Shown here one piece after another: positions 15,946-25,399 of a stretch of 64,000 nt of DNA. The notes beneath the pieces were generated by a model. That model was not told where the DNA came from and did no database searches. It was given only the letters and a program-made list of their open reading frames with translations. The position numbers and the translations under genes were made by a program. Positions within the stretch are counted from its first letter, which is position 1; each line of letters opens with the position of its first letter. This stretch comes from CBDAMZ01 sp965197375 (GTDB lineage Bacteria; Acidobacteriota; Vicinamibacteria; Vicinamibacterales; UBA8438): positions 124,001-188,000 of the forward strand of contig CBDAMZ010000010.1 of the NCBI GenBank assembly GCA_965197375.1, given 5' to 3'.

Positions 15946-18747
15946 TCAGTGCTTAGCGTCTCGGTTCAGGCACAGCACGGCTTGCGCGGCGGCGAGCCGA
16001 GCGGTGGGGATCCGATACGGTGACGCGCTAACGTAGTCCAGCCCAGCCCTCTCGAAGAAGTGAATCGACGCGGGATCGCCGCCATGCTCGCCGCAGACAC
16101 CGAGCTTTAAGTTTGGGTTCGTGCGACGACCCTTGGCCACCGCGATCTTCACAAGTTCGCCCACACCGCCCACATCGATCGACGAAAAAGGATCGCGTTT
16201 AAGAATATTGCGGTTCTTGTACACGTCGAGGAACTTCCCCGAGTCATCACGGGAAAACCCAAACGTCATCTGCGTGAGATCGTTCGTGCCGAACGAGAAA
16301 AACTGTGCCTCAGAGGCGATCTCGTCTGCGGTGATTGCACCGCGCGGGATTTCGATCATCGTGCCGACGAGGTACTTAACCTTCACGCCCTCGGAGTGCA
16401 TCGTCTCGGCCGACACCCGGTCAATGACCGACTTTAGTTCGCGTAACTCCTGCACGTGACCGACAAGCGGGACCATAATTTCTGGAACGATCCGCTTCCC
16501 TTCCTTGATCAGCTTGCTGGCTGCCTGGATAATTGCTCGCGTCTGCATCTCGGCAATCTCGGGATAGCTAATCGTCAAGCGTACCCCACGGTGTCCCATC
16601 ATTGGATTAAACTCGTGAAGTTGATCCACTCGTTTGAGCAACACACGTTTGTGCTCGAGCTCATCCGAATCACTGTTGGAAATCTCAAGACGCGTGATGT
16701 CGACCATGAGCTGCTCACGCTTCGGAAGAAATTCGTGTAGCGGCGGGTCGATTAGGCGAATCGTGACTGCCTGACCGTGCATCGCTTTAAAGACACCGTA
16801 GAAGTCACCGCGCTGGAGAGGAAGTAGCTCGTCCAGTGCCGCTCGGCGTTCTCGTTCCGTCTCGGCGAGGATCATCCGCTGCACGATCGGAATCCGTTTA
16901 ACGCCGAAGAACATATGCTCGGTCCGGCATAACCCAATGCCCCTCGCCCCGAAGTCGTACGCGAGCTCCGCCTGGCCCGGAAGATCGGCGTTGGCACGCA
17001 CGCCGAGCCGACGGACTTCGTCGGCCCACCTGAGTAGCCTCGAAAACCGCCGGTAGATATCGGACCGCTTCGAATCGAGTTCGCCGGACACTACCCGCAG
17101 GACTTCGCTCGGCACAGTCACGACCTCCCCGAGTTTGATTTCGCCGGTCGCCCCATTGAGCGAAATATAGTCACCCTCGTGCACCGACCGGCCGCCGACT
17201 CGCATCATTCGGCGCGCCACATCAATCCGGAGCTCTTCGGCGCCGACGACCGCCGGCTTCCCCATCTGGCGTCCCACGACGGCGGCGTGCGATGTTATGC
17301 CACCCGTAGCAGTTAGCACCCCACAGGAGACGTACATACCCCTGACGTCGTCCGGCACAGTTTCCTTGCGCACTAAAACGACCGCCTTCCCAGCGCGCGC
17401 AGCGGCGACCGCGTCGTTAACCGTAAAGACTGCTTGACCTGAGGCCGCCCCCGGCGACGCCGACAGCCCACGGGTCAACACTGGCAGCGCGGCCCACGCC
17501 TGAGGATCAAACACGGGGGTAAGAAGCTGCGACAGCGCATCCGCGTCGACCCTCATGAGCGCCTCGACCGGCTTTAGCATCCGCTCGGTCACCATGTCGG
17601 TTGCAATCACGACGCTGGCATAACCGGTGCGTTTGGCACTCCGGCTCTGCAGCATGAAGAGTTGGTCGTCCTGGATGGTGAACTCGAAGTCCTGGGCGTC
17701 CTTGTAGTGCTGCTCGAGCCGTCGGGCAATTCGACACAGCTGTTTATGAGCACGCGGCAGCACACGTGCGAGCTCACCGAGCGATTGTGGCGTCCGAACG
17801 CCGGCGACCACGTCTTCACCTTGCGCGTTAATGAGAAACTCACCATAGAACTCCTTTGCGCCGGTGGCCGGATTGCGGGTGAAGCCGACGCCGGTGGCAG
17901 ACCGGTTACCAGTGTTACCGAATACCATCGCCTGAATGTTGACCGCCGTCCCCATGTCGTCTGGAATACTGTAGATCCGGCGATACTCGACCGCCCGAGG
18001 ATTTTTCCAGGAGCGAAAGACCGCGTCGCGCGCCATACGTAGCTGCGTGCGAGTGGCTTGTGGAAACGTTTGCCCACTCTTACATCGAATGATCTCTTTG
18101 TACTGCGCAACGACTACCCGGAGCGCCGCTTCATCGAGGTCCGTATCGCGCCGCGCACCGCGCTCAGCCTTAACGCTGTCAAGCGTAGACTCGAAGGTTT
18201 CCTTCGAGATACCGAAAACGACGCTGCCAAACATTTGAAGGAGCCGCCGATAACTGTCGAAAGCGAACCGACCGTTGGCAGTACGCGTTTTGAGCCCCTC
18301 GACCGTCTCGTCGTTCAGTCCAAGATTGAGGATGGTATCCATCATGCCCGGCATGGAGAACGCGGCCCCGGACCGCACCGCAACCAGCAATGGCCGCTTG
18401 CCCGAGCCAAGCTTGGCTCCAGCCGCCTTCTCGAGCTTGCTGACGTGCGTGCACATCTCCAAGTCGATGACCCGTGGCGTCTTACAGCGGTTCTCATAGA
18501 ACGCCCTGCATGCCTCCGTAGAAATTGTGAAACCGGGAGGTGACGGCAAACCAGCGTTAATTATCTCGGCGAGGCCTGCCCCTTTGCCGCCGAGTAGAGC
18601 ACGCATCGTCCGGTTACCATCGGCTCTCCCGTTACCGAAAAAGTAGACGTACTTCTGAGGCCGTCGACCAGACACCAGGGGACCGGAACGGCTCTTTGAG
18701 CGCGATCGCGCTGATAAGCGTCGCCTAACAGTTGCATTCTTCTTCAT
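15946..18747 (-). CDS. ppdK: Pyruvate, phosphate dikinase
   Basis: 933 residues from ATG 18747 (MKKNATVRRR). A longer frame to 18852 would overlap glyS. The nucleotide-binding domain has LGGKGAGLAEI and SGAAFSMPGMMDTILNLG. The phosphohistidine domain has GGITSHAAVVGRQMGKPAVVG. The PEP/pyruvate TIM barrel has GLCRTEHMFF, SFGTNDLTQMTFGFSRDD and GVCGEHGGDP. It interconverts pyruvate, ATP and phosphate with PEP, AMP and pyrophosphate, linking glycolysis and gluconeogenesis. The basic 50-residue N-terminal tail is longer than usual, and the exact start is uncertain. It follows glyS, an arrangement common in several phyla. Confidence 0.95.
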   Translation of the reverse strand: MKKNATVRRRLSARSRSKSRSGPLVSGRRPQKYVYFFGNGRADGNRTMRALLGGKGAGLAEIINAGLPSPPGFTISTEACRAFYENRCKTPRVIDLEMCTHVSKLEKAAGAKLGSGKRPLLVAVRSGAAFSMPGMMDTILNLGLNDETVEGLKTRTANGRFAFDSYRRLLQMFGSVVFGISKETFESTLDSVKAERGARRDTDLDEAALRVVVAQYKEIIRCKSGQTFPQATRTQLRMARDAVFRSWKNPRAVEYRRIYSIPDDMGTAVNIQAMVFGNTGNRSATGVGFTRNPATGAKEFYGEFLINAQGEDVVAGVRTPQSLGELARVLPRAHKQLCRIARRLEQHYKDAQDFEFTIQDDQLFMLQSRSAKRTGYASVVIATDMVTERMLKPVEALMRVDADALSQLLTPVFDPQAWAALPVLTRGLSASPGAASGQAVFTVNDAVAAARAGKAVVLVRKETVPDDVRGMYVSCGVLTATGGITSHAAVVGRQMGKPAVVGAEELRIDVARRMMRVGGRSVHEGDYISLNGATGEIKLGEVVTVPSEVLRVVSGELDSKRSDIYRRFSRLLRWADEVRRLGVRANADLPGQAELAYDFGARGIGLCRTEHMFFGVKRIPIVQRMILAETERERRAALDELLPLQRGDFYGVFKAMHGQAVTIRLIDPPLHEFLPKREQLMVDITRLEISNSDSDELEHKRVLLKRVDQLHEFNPMMGHRGVRLTISYPEIAEMQTRAIIQAASKLIKEGKRIVPEIMVPLVGHVQELRELKSVIDRVSAETMHSEGVKVKYLVGTMIEIPRGAITADEIASEAQFFSFGTNDLTQMTFGFSRDDSGKFLDVYKNRNILKRDPFSSIDVGGVGELVKIAVAKGRRTNPNLKLGVCGEHGGDPASIHFFERAGLDYVSASPYRIPTARLAAAQAVLCLNRDAKH

Positions 18748-18817
18748 TTCCTTGGCCTGCGTATTCGCGTGCCTACTGTTTTCTTTGCCGTCGTTACTAC
18801 CCCTAAGACTCTGACTC

Positions 18818-21052
18818 CTAGTCCTCAGGAACGATTTCCGATACGTCAGCAAGCTGCGTAATCAACTGCTCGAGTTGCTTCATCAACCGCAGGCGGGCGT
18901 TTCGCACCCGCGCGTCATCGACCATCACGAAGACTTCGGTGAAGAAGCGATCCACGGCCGGGCCGAACTTTGATGCTTCTTGAAATGCTCGACGGAAGTT
19001 CTTTCCAGACGTAACCGCCCCGTCAATTAGCGAACGTCGCTGGCCGATCTCCTCGAGGAGCTCGCGTTCACTCGGTTCTACGAGAATCCGATCCAAGGAA
19101 TCGTCCATTACCTCAGCACCACGGAGCTCAGCCTCGTGTTGCCTGGTGATGTTCTTGACCCGCTTAAAGACAGTAGCCAATTGCTGGAATTCCGAGGACC
19201 CCGTAAACTCTGGAAGCGCTTCGAGTTTGCGGCGCGCATCTAAGGGCCGCAGCTCGTCGAGCGACTGCTGGTGCGTAACTGACCGCACGTTTCTAACGTC
19301 GAATCCTCGCTCCTCTAACAGGTATCGCGCTCGCTCAAGCAGAAACGCGGTCTCCCGCTCTTCCACATCTGGTGCGGGCCGACCGTGCGCGCTGTGGCCA
19401 AGCTCGAGTAACTGCCCCACCGACACTCGTGTCCCGAGGCCTGTTAGTTCCGGCAGGTCCACCAAGATGCGTATGAGGCCCTGGGCTTGACGTCGCATCC
19501 CGAACGGATCGCGCGATCCGGTCGGCTTTTCTCCTGCCTGGAATAACCCAACCACGGTGTCCAACTTGTCGGCCAACGCGACAGCTGCCCACGTCACCCC
19601 GGCCGCCCCAAGGTCACGCCTGGACGGCGGCGCGTCCACCTCGATCCCGACGGGCAGGTAGTGATAATAAATCGCCTTCCAAACCTCTTCCGGCTCGCCG
19701 TGCTCACGGGCATAGACGCCGCCCATGACACCCTGGAGCTCCGGGAACTCGCTCACCATGTCAGTCGTCAGATCCACCTTACACAGGGTGCCCGCGCGGC
19801 GCGCTACCGACGAGATGCCGGACGCATCGAATATCTCGCGCGCGATGTGCTCGGCGAGCAAACCCACACGCTCAGCTTTGGATCGATAGCTACCCAGTCG
19901 TGTGTGGAACAACAACGTATCCAGCCTTTTGAGTCGGTCTTCCAACCGCGTCTTCCGGTCCGCGTCCCAAAAGAAGCGCGCGTCACGCAAGCGCGCCACC
20001 AACACTCGCTCGGCGTTACGCGCGACCTTCCGGACGTTGTCACGCGGCGTGTTCGTCACCGCCAAAAAATGTTGTTTGAGACGGCCCTGGCGGTTGACAA
20101 CCGGGAAGAAATGCTGGTGATGAATCATCGTTGTCGACAGCACCTCATCTGGCAGGTCGAGGAACTCGGACGGAAAGCTACCGGTAACAACCGAAGGGCA
20201 CTCCACCAGGTCGGGTACTTCCTCAAGCAACGACGAGAGCTTGCGCACCGGCGCCACTAGACAATCGACCCGCTTGGCACACGTATCGAGCTTCCGGTTA
20301 ATGCGCGCGCGTCGTTCGTCACGATCGATGATGATATAGGCGTCACGAAGTCTCACTCGATAGTCAGCGAACGAGTTGACGCGCAGTTGGATCCCTGGTT
20401 TGCCCTGCTTCGCGAAGAAGCGGTGTCCGTAGGTAACGTTCCCAGATTTAACAGGCCCAACGCCGGCTGTCGCCGCTCCCTTGGAGCGCCCAATGGTAAA
20501 TGGCACCACCCGACCGCCGTAGAGCAGCACGAGCCAGCGAATCGGGCGCCCGAAGACGAACTCCCCGCGACCATCATCGAGCCATGCGTCCCAGTGCATC
20601 GGCTTGGGAAACGTCAGGTCGCGGAGGGTGGCCGCAAATAGAGCCGGGAGCAACTGTCGAGCAGTTGAACCGCACTGCCGACGACGATGCGCCAGATATT
20701 CACCTCTCGGTGTCTCGACGCGCACCAACTGCGTAGCCGCGACCCCCCGTTTGCGAGCGAAGCCGTGGACCGCCGGCGTCGGTTCCCCATCAGGGCCGAA
20801 CGCAGCACGAACCGGAGGGCCGGTCACTATCTCCTCAAAGGCTGCCTGCCGCTCCGCGAGGGCTGGTACGCACGCGGCCAGACGGCGCGGGGTATTCCAC
20901 GTCCTCGCCGGAGTGCGGTACGTAAGGTGTGCCTCGTCGAGACGCGCCATCAGCCGCTCGCCCAACTGGCGCGTCACGGCCGGTAGCCAGCTGGCCGGAA
21001 TCTCTTCGCAGCCGATCTCAAGAAGGAGTTCGTGATAGTTCAAATCGTCCAC
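18818..21052 (-). CDS. glyS: Glycyl-tRNA synthetase beta subunit
   Basis: 744 residues. It begins with the diagnostic LLLEIGCEEIPASWL and continues with a tRNA-binding body containing CPSVVTGSFPSEFLDLPDEVL and DPFGMRRQAQGLIRIL. The C-terminal anticodon-binding/HD-like region is complete (FFTEVFVMVDDARVRNARLRLM). It makes the alpha2beta2 bacterial GlyRS with GlyQ, coded 24 bases upstream. Length is slightly above E. coli (689). Confidence 0.96.
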   Translation of the reverse strand: MDDLNYHELLLEIGCEEIPASWLPAVTRQLGERLMARLDEAHLTYRTPARTWNTPRRLAACVPALAERQAAFEEIVTGPPVRAAFGPDGEPTPAVHGFARKRGVAATQLVRVETPRGEYLAHRRRQCGSTARQLLPALFAATLRDLTFPKPMHWDAWLDDGRGEFVFGRPIRWLVLLYGGRVVPFTIGRSKGAATAGVGPVKSGNVTYGHRFFAKQGKPGIQLRVNSFADYRVRLRDAYIIIDRDERRARINRKLDTCAKRVDCLVAPVRKLSSLLEEVPDLVECPSVVTGSFPSEFLDLPDEVLSTTMIHHQHFFPVVNRQGRLKQHFLAVTNTPRDNVRKVARNAERVLVARLRDARFFWDADRKTRLEDRLKRLDTLLFHTRLGSYRSKAERVGLLAEHIAREIFDASGISSVARRAGTLCKVDLTTDMVSEFPELQGVMGGVYAREHGEPEEVWKAIYYHYLPVGIEVDAPPSRRDLGAAGVTWAAVALADKLDTVVGLFQAGEKPTGSRDPFGMRRQAQGLIRILVDLPELTGLGTRVSVGQLLELGHSAHGRPAPDVEERETAFLLERARYLLEERGFDVRNVRSVTHQQSLDELRPLDARRKLEALPEFTGSSEFQQLATVFKRVKNITRQHEAELRGAEVMDDSLDRILVEPSERELLEEIGQRRSLIDGAVTSGKNFRRAFQEASKFGPAVDRFFTEVFVMVDDARVRNARLRLMKQLEQLITQLADVSEIVPED

Positions 21053-21076
21053 CGTTTCCCACTGGACCTGGACTCG

Positions 21077-21958
21077 TCACAGGGAATCCGCCGAAGAACT
21101 CATCTCCCTCTCCACGTGAGCCTTAGCGATCGCCACCGCCAACTTACGAACTCGTAAAATGTACGCCGTTCGCTCGGTAACACCGATGCTTCTACTGGCA
21201 TCAAGCACATTAAAGACATGGGAGCACTTGAGACAGTAGTCCAACGCCGGAAGTACGAGCCCAGAACTTAAGAGTTGCTTGCCAAATCCGTAGTACGTGT
21301 CAAAGAGTTCACGGTGGAACGCACCGAATCTTCCCGGTGGTAGATCGACTTCACCAAAGACGTACTTCGACTGCTCAACTTCCTCGCGATGGCGAACCTC
21401 ACCGTAGGTCACGGCAGGTGACCACTGCAGATCGTAGACGTTGTCCTTCCCCTGTAAGTGCATAGCAATCCGCTCGAGCCCGTACGTCAGCTCTACCGAG
21501 ATCGGTTCCAGATCGAACCCGCCAACCTGCTGGAAATAGGTGAATTGAGTGATCTCTAGACCATCAAGTAGTACCTGCCAACCGACGCCCCACGCACCCA
21601 GCGTCGGGGACTCCCAGTTGTCCTCCTCGAAGCGAATGTCATGACAGGTTGGATCGATGCCGCACGCTTTAAGGCTATCCAAATAGATACGTTGTACCGC
21701 GTCAGGAGAGGGCTTGAGGATAACCTGAAACTGATGGTGTTTAAAAAGGCGGTTGGGGTTCTCGCCGAACCGTCCGTCGGCCGGACGGCGTGAAGGCTGG
21801 ACATAAGCCACATCCCAGTGCCGAGGGCCCAACACGCGCAGAAAGGTCTCTGGGTGCATCGTGCCCGCCCCGACTTCGATATCCAGCGGCTGGTGCACTA
21901 GGCAACGTCGCGAGGACCAGAAGCGTGAGAGGCAGAGGAACAAATCTTGGAGGGTCAT
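21077..21958 (-). CDS. glyQ: Glycyl-tRNA synthetase alpha subunit
   Basis: 293 residues, the usual size. The class II catalytic core shows the family landmarks: [14 protein letters not shown] at the N-terminus, [37 protein letters not shown] (motif 2 region), [20 protein letters not shown] and [14 protein letters not shown] (motif 3). It charges tRNA-Gly together with GlyS. Confidence 0.97.
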   Translation of the reverse strand: MTLQDLFLCLSRFWSSRRCLVHQPLDIEVGAGTMHPETFLRVLGPRHWDVAYVQPSRRPADGRFGENPNRLFKHHQFQVILKPSPDAVQRIYLDSLKACGIDPTCHDIRFEEDNWESPTLGAWGVGWQVLLDGLEITQFTYFQQVGGFDLEPISVELTYGLERIAMHLQGKDNVYDLQWSPAVTYGEVRHREEVEQSKYVFGEVDLPPGRFGAFHRELFDTYYGFGKQLLSSGLVLPALDYCLKCSHVFNVLDASRSIGVTERTAYILRVRKLAVAIAKAHVEREMSSSADSL

Positions 21959-21998
21959 CGAACGCCGTCCGTTGCCCGTCGTTGTAGCTTATCTCCTC

Positions 21999-22835
21999 TC
22001 AGTCTCGAGTGGCCCAGCGTTGATCGATGGTCGAAGACAGCCGATCACCAATGGACGATGGTCGCCCGTCGGCGGGCGATGGTTGATAGGCTGCACTCAG
22101 CTCACTGATGACACGAGCAGATTTGAGTTCCTTTTCGAGATGAACCCCGATGAGAAAGCGATGCACGCTGGCCAACTCCCGGCTCGCCCTCGGTGAGAGA
22201 TCCTCAGCGCCCAACTGCTCGGGCGCTATACGGGCGGCCGCACGAAGGAACGTCAGGGACTCCGCCGATAAATCTGCCTCGCCGTGAGCTGTCCCGCACC
22301 GCCAGCAGACCAACTCCCCCTGAGGGGACGCGATCTGAGCACCGCGGTCACCCAGGTCGGCGCCACACCGATGACAGGCAACAATTGAAGGGTAAACACC
22401 CTGCAGACGCAGTAGCCAGTACTCGAAATAGCGCGCCACTCTGTCGACGGCAACGTCGGCAACCAGTGCTGCTCCGACTGAGCATCCGAGCCTGAACAGT
22501 TTGTCGTTCGGGTCGGCCTCCGGTGCCCACTCGTCAATCAGCTCGGCGAAGTAGCCAACGTGACTGAGCGCCTCGGCATTCCGACTCATCAACGGCGAGC
22601 AAACTGGTTCGGCATAAGTCAGCCGAACGAGATCCAGATGCTCGCGTTCGAAGTACATCAGGCGGGCATGCGTCAACGGCTCAAGCCCACCACCGAAGCG
22701 CGAGCGCGGCCGGCGGGCACCTCGCGCCACCCCGCGGCGCTTACCGCGATCGCTTGTCAAAAACACCACGATCCGGTCCGCTTCCCCAAGCTTGTACGTT
22801 CGCAATATCAGTGCGTCGGCGGTGTGCAGTGACAT
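21999..22835 (-). CDS. recO: DNA repair protein RecO
   Basis: 278 residues. The N-terminal OB fold has the family opening (TADALILRTYKLGEADRIVVFLT). The central helical region contains the four-cysteine zinc site C-x2-C ... C-x2-C (CHRCGADLG and CWRCG). RecO loads RecA on SSB-coated single-stranded DNA with RecR. The last 30 residues (PSPADGRPSSIGDRLSST...) are low-complexity, coded by a GATGG-rich stretch with a CGCCCG/CGGGCG hairpin at 22063-22078. This looks like a recent extension beyond the normal C-terminus. Confidence 0.9.
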   Translation of the reverse strand: MSLHTADALILRTYKLGEADRIVVFLTSDRGKRRGVARGARRPRSRFGGGLEPLTHARLMYFEREHLDLVRLTYAEPVCSPLMSRNAEALSHVGYFAELIDEWAPEADPNDKLFRLGCSVGAALVADVAVDRVARYFEYWLLRLQGVYPSIVACHRCGADLGDRGAQIASPQGELVCWRCGTAHGEADLSAESLTFLRAAARIAPEQLGAEDLSPRASRELASVHRFLIGVHLEKELKSARVISELSAAYQPSPADGRPSSIGDRLSSTIDQRWATRD

Positions 22836-22868
22836 TAGCGGCGCCTAGGATTACGTGTCGCGCCTATT

Positions 22869-24242
22869 CTAGCTCGCACGGACCAGGTACGGGAGAAAGA
22901 TGGTCGCCAGGCCGAGGAACGCGAAGAAGCCGAAGACATCGGTGAGGGTGGTGATGAACACCGACGAGGCTAGCGCGGGGTCAATTTTGAGTGCGCGCAG
23001 GGCGATGGGAATAATCGTAGCAGCAACGGCGGCCACCAGTAAATTAATCACCATCGCCAGCGCTAGAATGCCGCCGAAGTAGGGGTTACCAACGACCCAC
23101 CACGCGACGCCGGCCCCAACCAGGCCGATGATAAAGCCGTTGCCAATGGCGACGAGCGCTTCTTTGCCGAGGACTCGGCGTGAATTACTCCAAGTTAGCT
23201 CGCCGAGCGCGATGCTCCGCACGATAACAGTTAACGTTTGGGTGGCTGCATTACCCCCCATGCTAGCGACGATCGTCATGAACGCTGCAAGCGCAACAAC
23301 CTGATCGATCGTCGCCTGAAACTGCCTCACTACCAGAGCAGCGAAGATCGCCGTCACGAGGTTCACGGCGAGCCACGGAAACCGCTTGCGCCATGCCACC
23401 AGTGGTGTGGTGAAGACGTGCTCGTCGCTAGACACCCCGGCCAGTCGGTAGAGGTCCTCGGTTGCTTCGTCCTTAATGACGTCGATAACGTCATCGACCG
23501 TAATGATCCCCACTAACTTGTTCTCTTCATCGACAACCGGGATCGCTAGCAGGTTGTAATCAGCTACCTGCCGCGCTATCTCCTCCTGGTCAGTATCGAC
23601 GCGGGCGCTGATGAGATCAGCGGTCATGATCCGATTGAGCGGTGTCTCCGGCGCGACTAAGAGCAGGCGCCTGAGCGAAACCACGCCGACGAGATGGCGC
23701 CGCTCGTCGACGACGTAGAGATAGAAAACCATCTCCACCTCACGCGAGCCCTGCAACGCCTGAATCGCTTCGCCGGCCGTGAGATCCTCCGAAAGGGCGA
23801 AGACGTTGGGGTTCATGATGCGACCGCCAGTTTGGTCCGCATACTCGAGGAGGTGTTGCACCTCACCCGATTCCTTCCGGTGCATCAGGTCGAGGACGGC
23901 GGTCGACAACTCGTCGGGTAAGTGTCCGATCAGCGAGGCAGCGTCATCCGAGGGTAGTTCTTGAAACAGTCGCGCCAGCTCGTCAGTCGGCCGATCGACG
24001 AGCAGGGTGACACCAACGTCAGGATCGAGCTCGCTGAGGGCTTCCATAGCGAGTCGACTGTGGTGAACAAGGAGCGTGTCGAATGCCGAGCGGCGCTCTT
24101 TATCGGGAAGCTCGCCGAAAACTTCAGCCAGATCGGCGGGATGTTGTTTCTGGAGTAGGTTCAGTAGGTTGGCAGTCGCACCGATCCGCTGCAGTCGCTT
24201 GACCGAGTCGAACACCACGTCGATTCTGCGGTGGAGCGGCAT
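22869..24242 (-). CDS. mgtE: Magnesium transporter MgtE
   Basis: 457 residues with the full MgtE layout. The cytosolic N domain (about 20-140) carries PADLAEVFGELPD. Two CBS domains (about 145-265) contain IMTADLISARVDTDQEE and GIITVDDVIDVI. Five membrane helices then hold the pore motif region (MGGNAATQTLTVIVRSIALGEL). It is a Mg2+-gated Mg2+ channel in the inner membrane. About 260 bases separate it from era upstream, so it may have its own promoter. A second possible Mg2+/Co2+ protein (CorC-like) sits two genes upstream. Confidence 0.94.
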   Translation of the reverse strand: MPLHRRIDVVFDSVKRLQRIGATANLLNLLQKQHPADLAEVFGELPDKERRSAFDTLLVHHSRLAMEALSELDPDVGVTLLVDRPTDELARLFQELPSDDAASLIGHLPDELSTAVLDLMHRKESGEVQHLLEYADQTGGRIMNPNVFALSEDLTAGEAIQALQGSREVEMVFYLYVVDERRHLVGVVSLRRLLLVAPETPLNRIMTADLISARVDTDQEEIARQVADYNLLAIPVVDEENKLVGIITVDDVIDVIKDEATEDLYRLAGVSSDEHVFTTPLVAWRKRFPWLAVNLVTAIFAALVVRQFQATIDQVVALAAFMTIVASMGGNAATQTLTVIVRSIALGELTWSNSRRVLGKEALVAIGNGFIIGLVGAGVAWWVVGNPYFGGILALAMVINLLVAAVAATIIPIALRALKIDPALASSVFITTLTDVFGFFAFLGLATIFLPYLVRAS

Positions 24243-24505
24243 GTTCCCGACCCGAGAGGTCGTAAAAGGGACCGGCTGGAGGTTGTTCGCCCACTTCTCC
24301 TAGATCCAGGACGGCTAACTGTACCACAAGGCGGAGGCGTTGAGCTAGCACCGTTCTAACTTTCCTACGTCACTGAGCAGCACGTGCGTGTAGCACATCG
24401 CGTCTGCTGTTACAGGTGCGATAAATTAAAATGGCTCTAGTGAGTCGTCGGTCGTGTCGTTACTCTCAACACTAGCTTGTACAAATACGGTGGCATTCGC
24501 TGAGA

Positions 24506-25399
24506 TCATTCTTTCAAGCCGATCTCGCCAAGGACACGCTCGTCCTCTCGCCAGCCGGCCTTGACCCGCACGTGGAGATCCAGGAAGACCTTTGCGCCGA
24601 AGAAGCGCTCCAACTCCTTACGGGCCTCCATCCCGATCTGCTTAATGAGAGCGCCTCGGCGTCCGATCACGATTGGCTTTTGTGTCTTTGTGTCGACGAG
24701 GATCGAGCAATACACGCGCATGATACCCTTCGAATCTGCGTCTTCAAAGCGGTCAACAACAACGGCGATCGAGAATGGCAACTCGTCTCGCGTGTGACGA
24801 AGAAGTTTCTCGCGAACCGTCTCGGCCACGACCATGCGCTCGGGTTGGTCGGTTAAATAGTCATCCGGGTACAGCGCCTCACCCGCTGGCAGCTGAGCCA
24901 GGATCACAGCCTCCAGTGATGACACCCCGTCCCCAGTGAGAGCCGAGATTGGAACAATAGCGGCAAAGTCTCGCTGGCTACGATACCAGTCGATTATGGG
25001 TAGCAAGCGTGTCTTGGCAATGAGATCGATTTTATTAAGAGCGAGCACGACTGGGACCAGCGCGCGTTCGAGTAATTCCAGCACAAAGCGATCGCCGGCA
25101 CCGATCGCTGCAGTAGCATCCAAAACCGTGACCAGCACGTCGACCTTGGTGATCGTCTCAACCGCGAGGTCAACCATCCGCACGTTCATGCGATGCAACG
25201 GCCGATGAATCCCTGGCGTGTCGACGAAAATGATCTGGCCGGCGAGTGGCCTGCTGACGTTCTTAACACCGAGGATCCTGGTCCGTGTGGTCTGCGGCTT
25301 ATCAGAGACGATCGCCAGCTTGGTGCCAATCAGGCGGTTGAGAAGCGTGGACTTACCGGCATTGGGCCGACCGATAAGCGAGGCAAACCCGACGTTCAT
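24506..25399 (-). CDS. era: GTPase Era
   Basis: 297 residues. G1 is GRPNAGKST (10-18), G3 DTPGIHRP, G4 NKID. The C-terminal KH domain has PIVIGRRGALIKQIGMEARKELERFFGAKVFLDLHVRVK. Era binds the 3' end of 16S rRNA and acts in 30S assembly. Its ATG overlaps the stop of the upstream CorC-like gene (ATGA), and ybeY lies before that: a usual ribosome-maturation neighbourhood. Confidence 0.97.
   Translation of the reverse strand: MNVGFASLIGRPNAGKSTLLNRLIGTKLAIVSDKPQTTRTRILGVKNVSRPLAGQIIFVDTPGIHRPLHRMNVRMVDLAVETITKVDVLVTVLDATAAIGAGDRFVLELLERALVPVVLALNKIDLIAKTRLLPIIDWYRSQRDFAAIVPISALTGDGVSSLEAVILAQLPAGEALYPDDYLTDQPERMVVAETVREKLLRHTRDELPFSIAVVVDRFEDADSKGIMRVYCSILVDTKTQKPIVIGRRGALIKQIGMEARKELERFFGAKVFLDLHVRVKAGWREDERVLGEIGLKE

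Noticed and set aside
22063..22078. CGCCCG/CGGGCG hairpin near the recO 3' end
   Set aside because: Inside the coding region, single copy in the window, no T-run; neither terminator nor REP family can be supported.
24243..24505. Mg2+-sensing riboswitch upstream of mgtE
   Set aside because: The 263-base leader has no M-box-like core that I can identify; a covariance-model search would be needed to decide.
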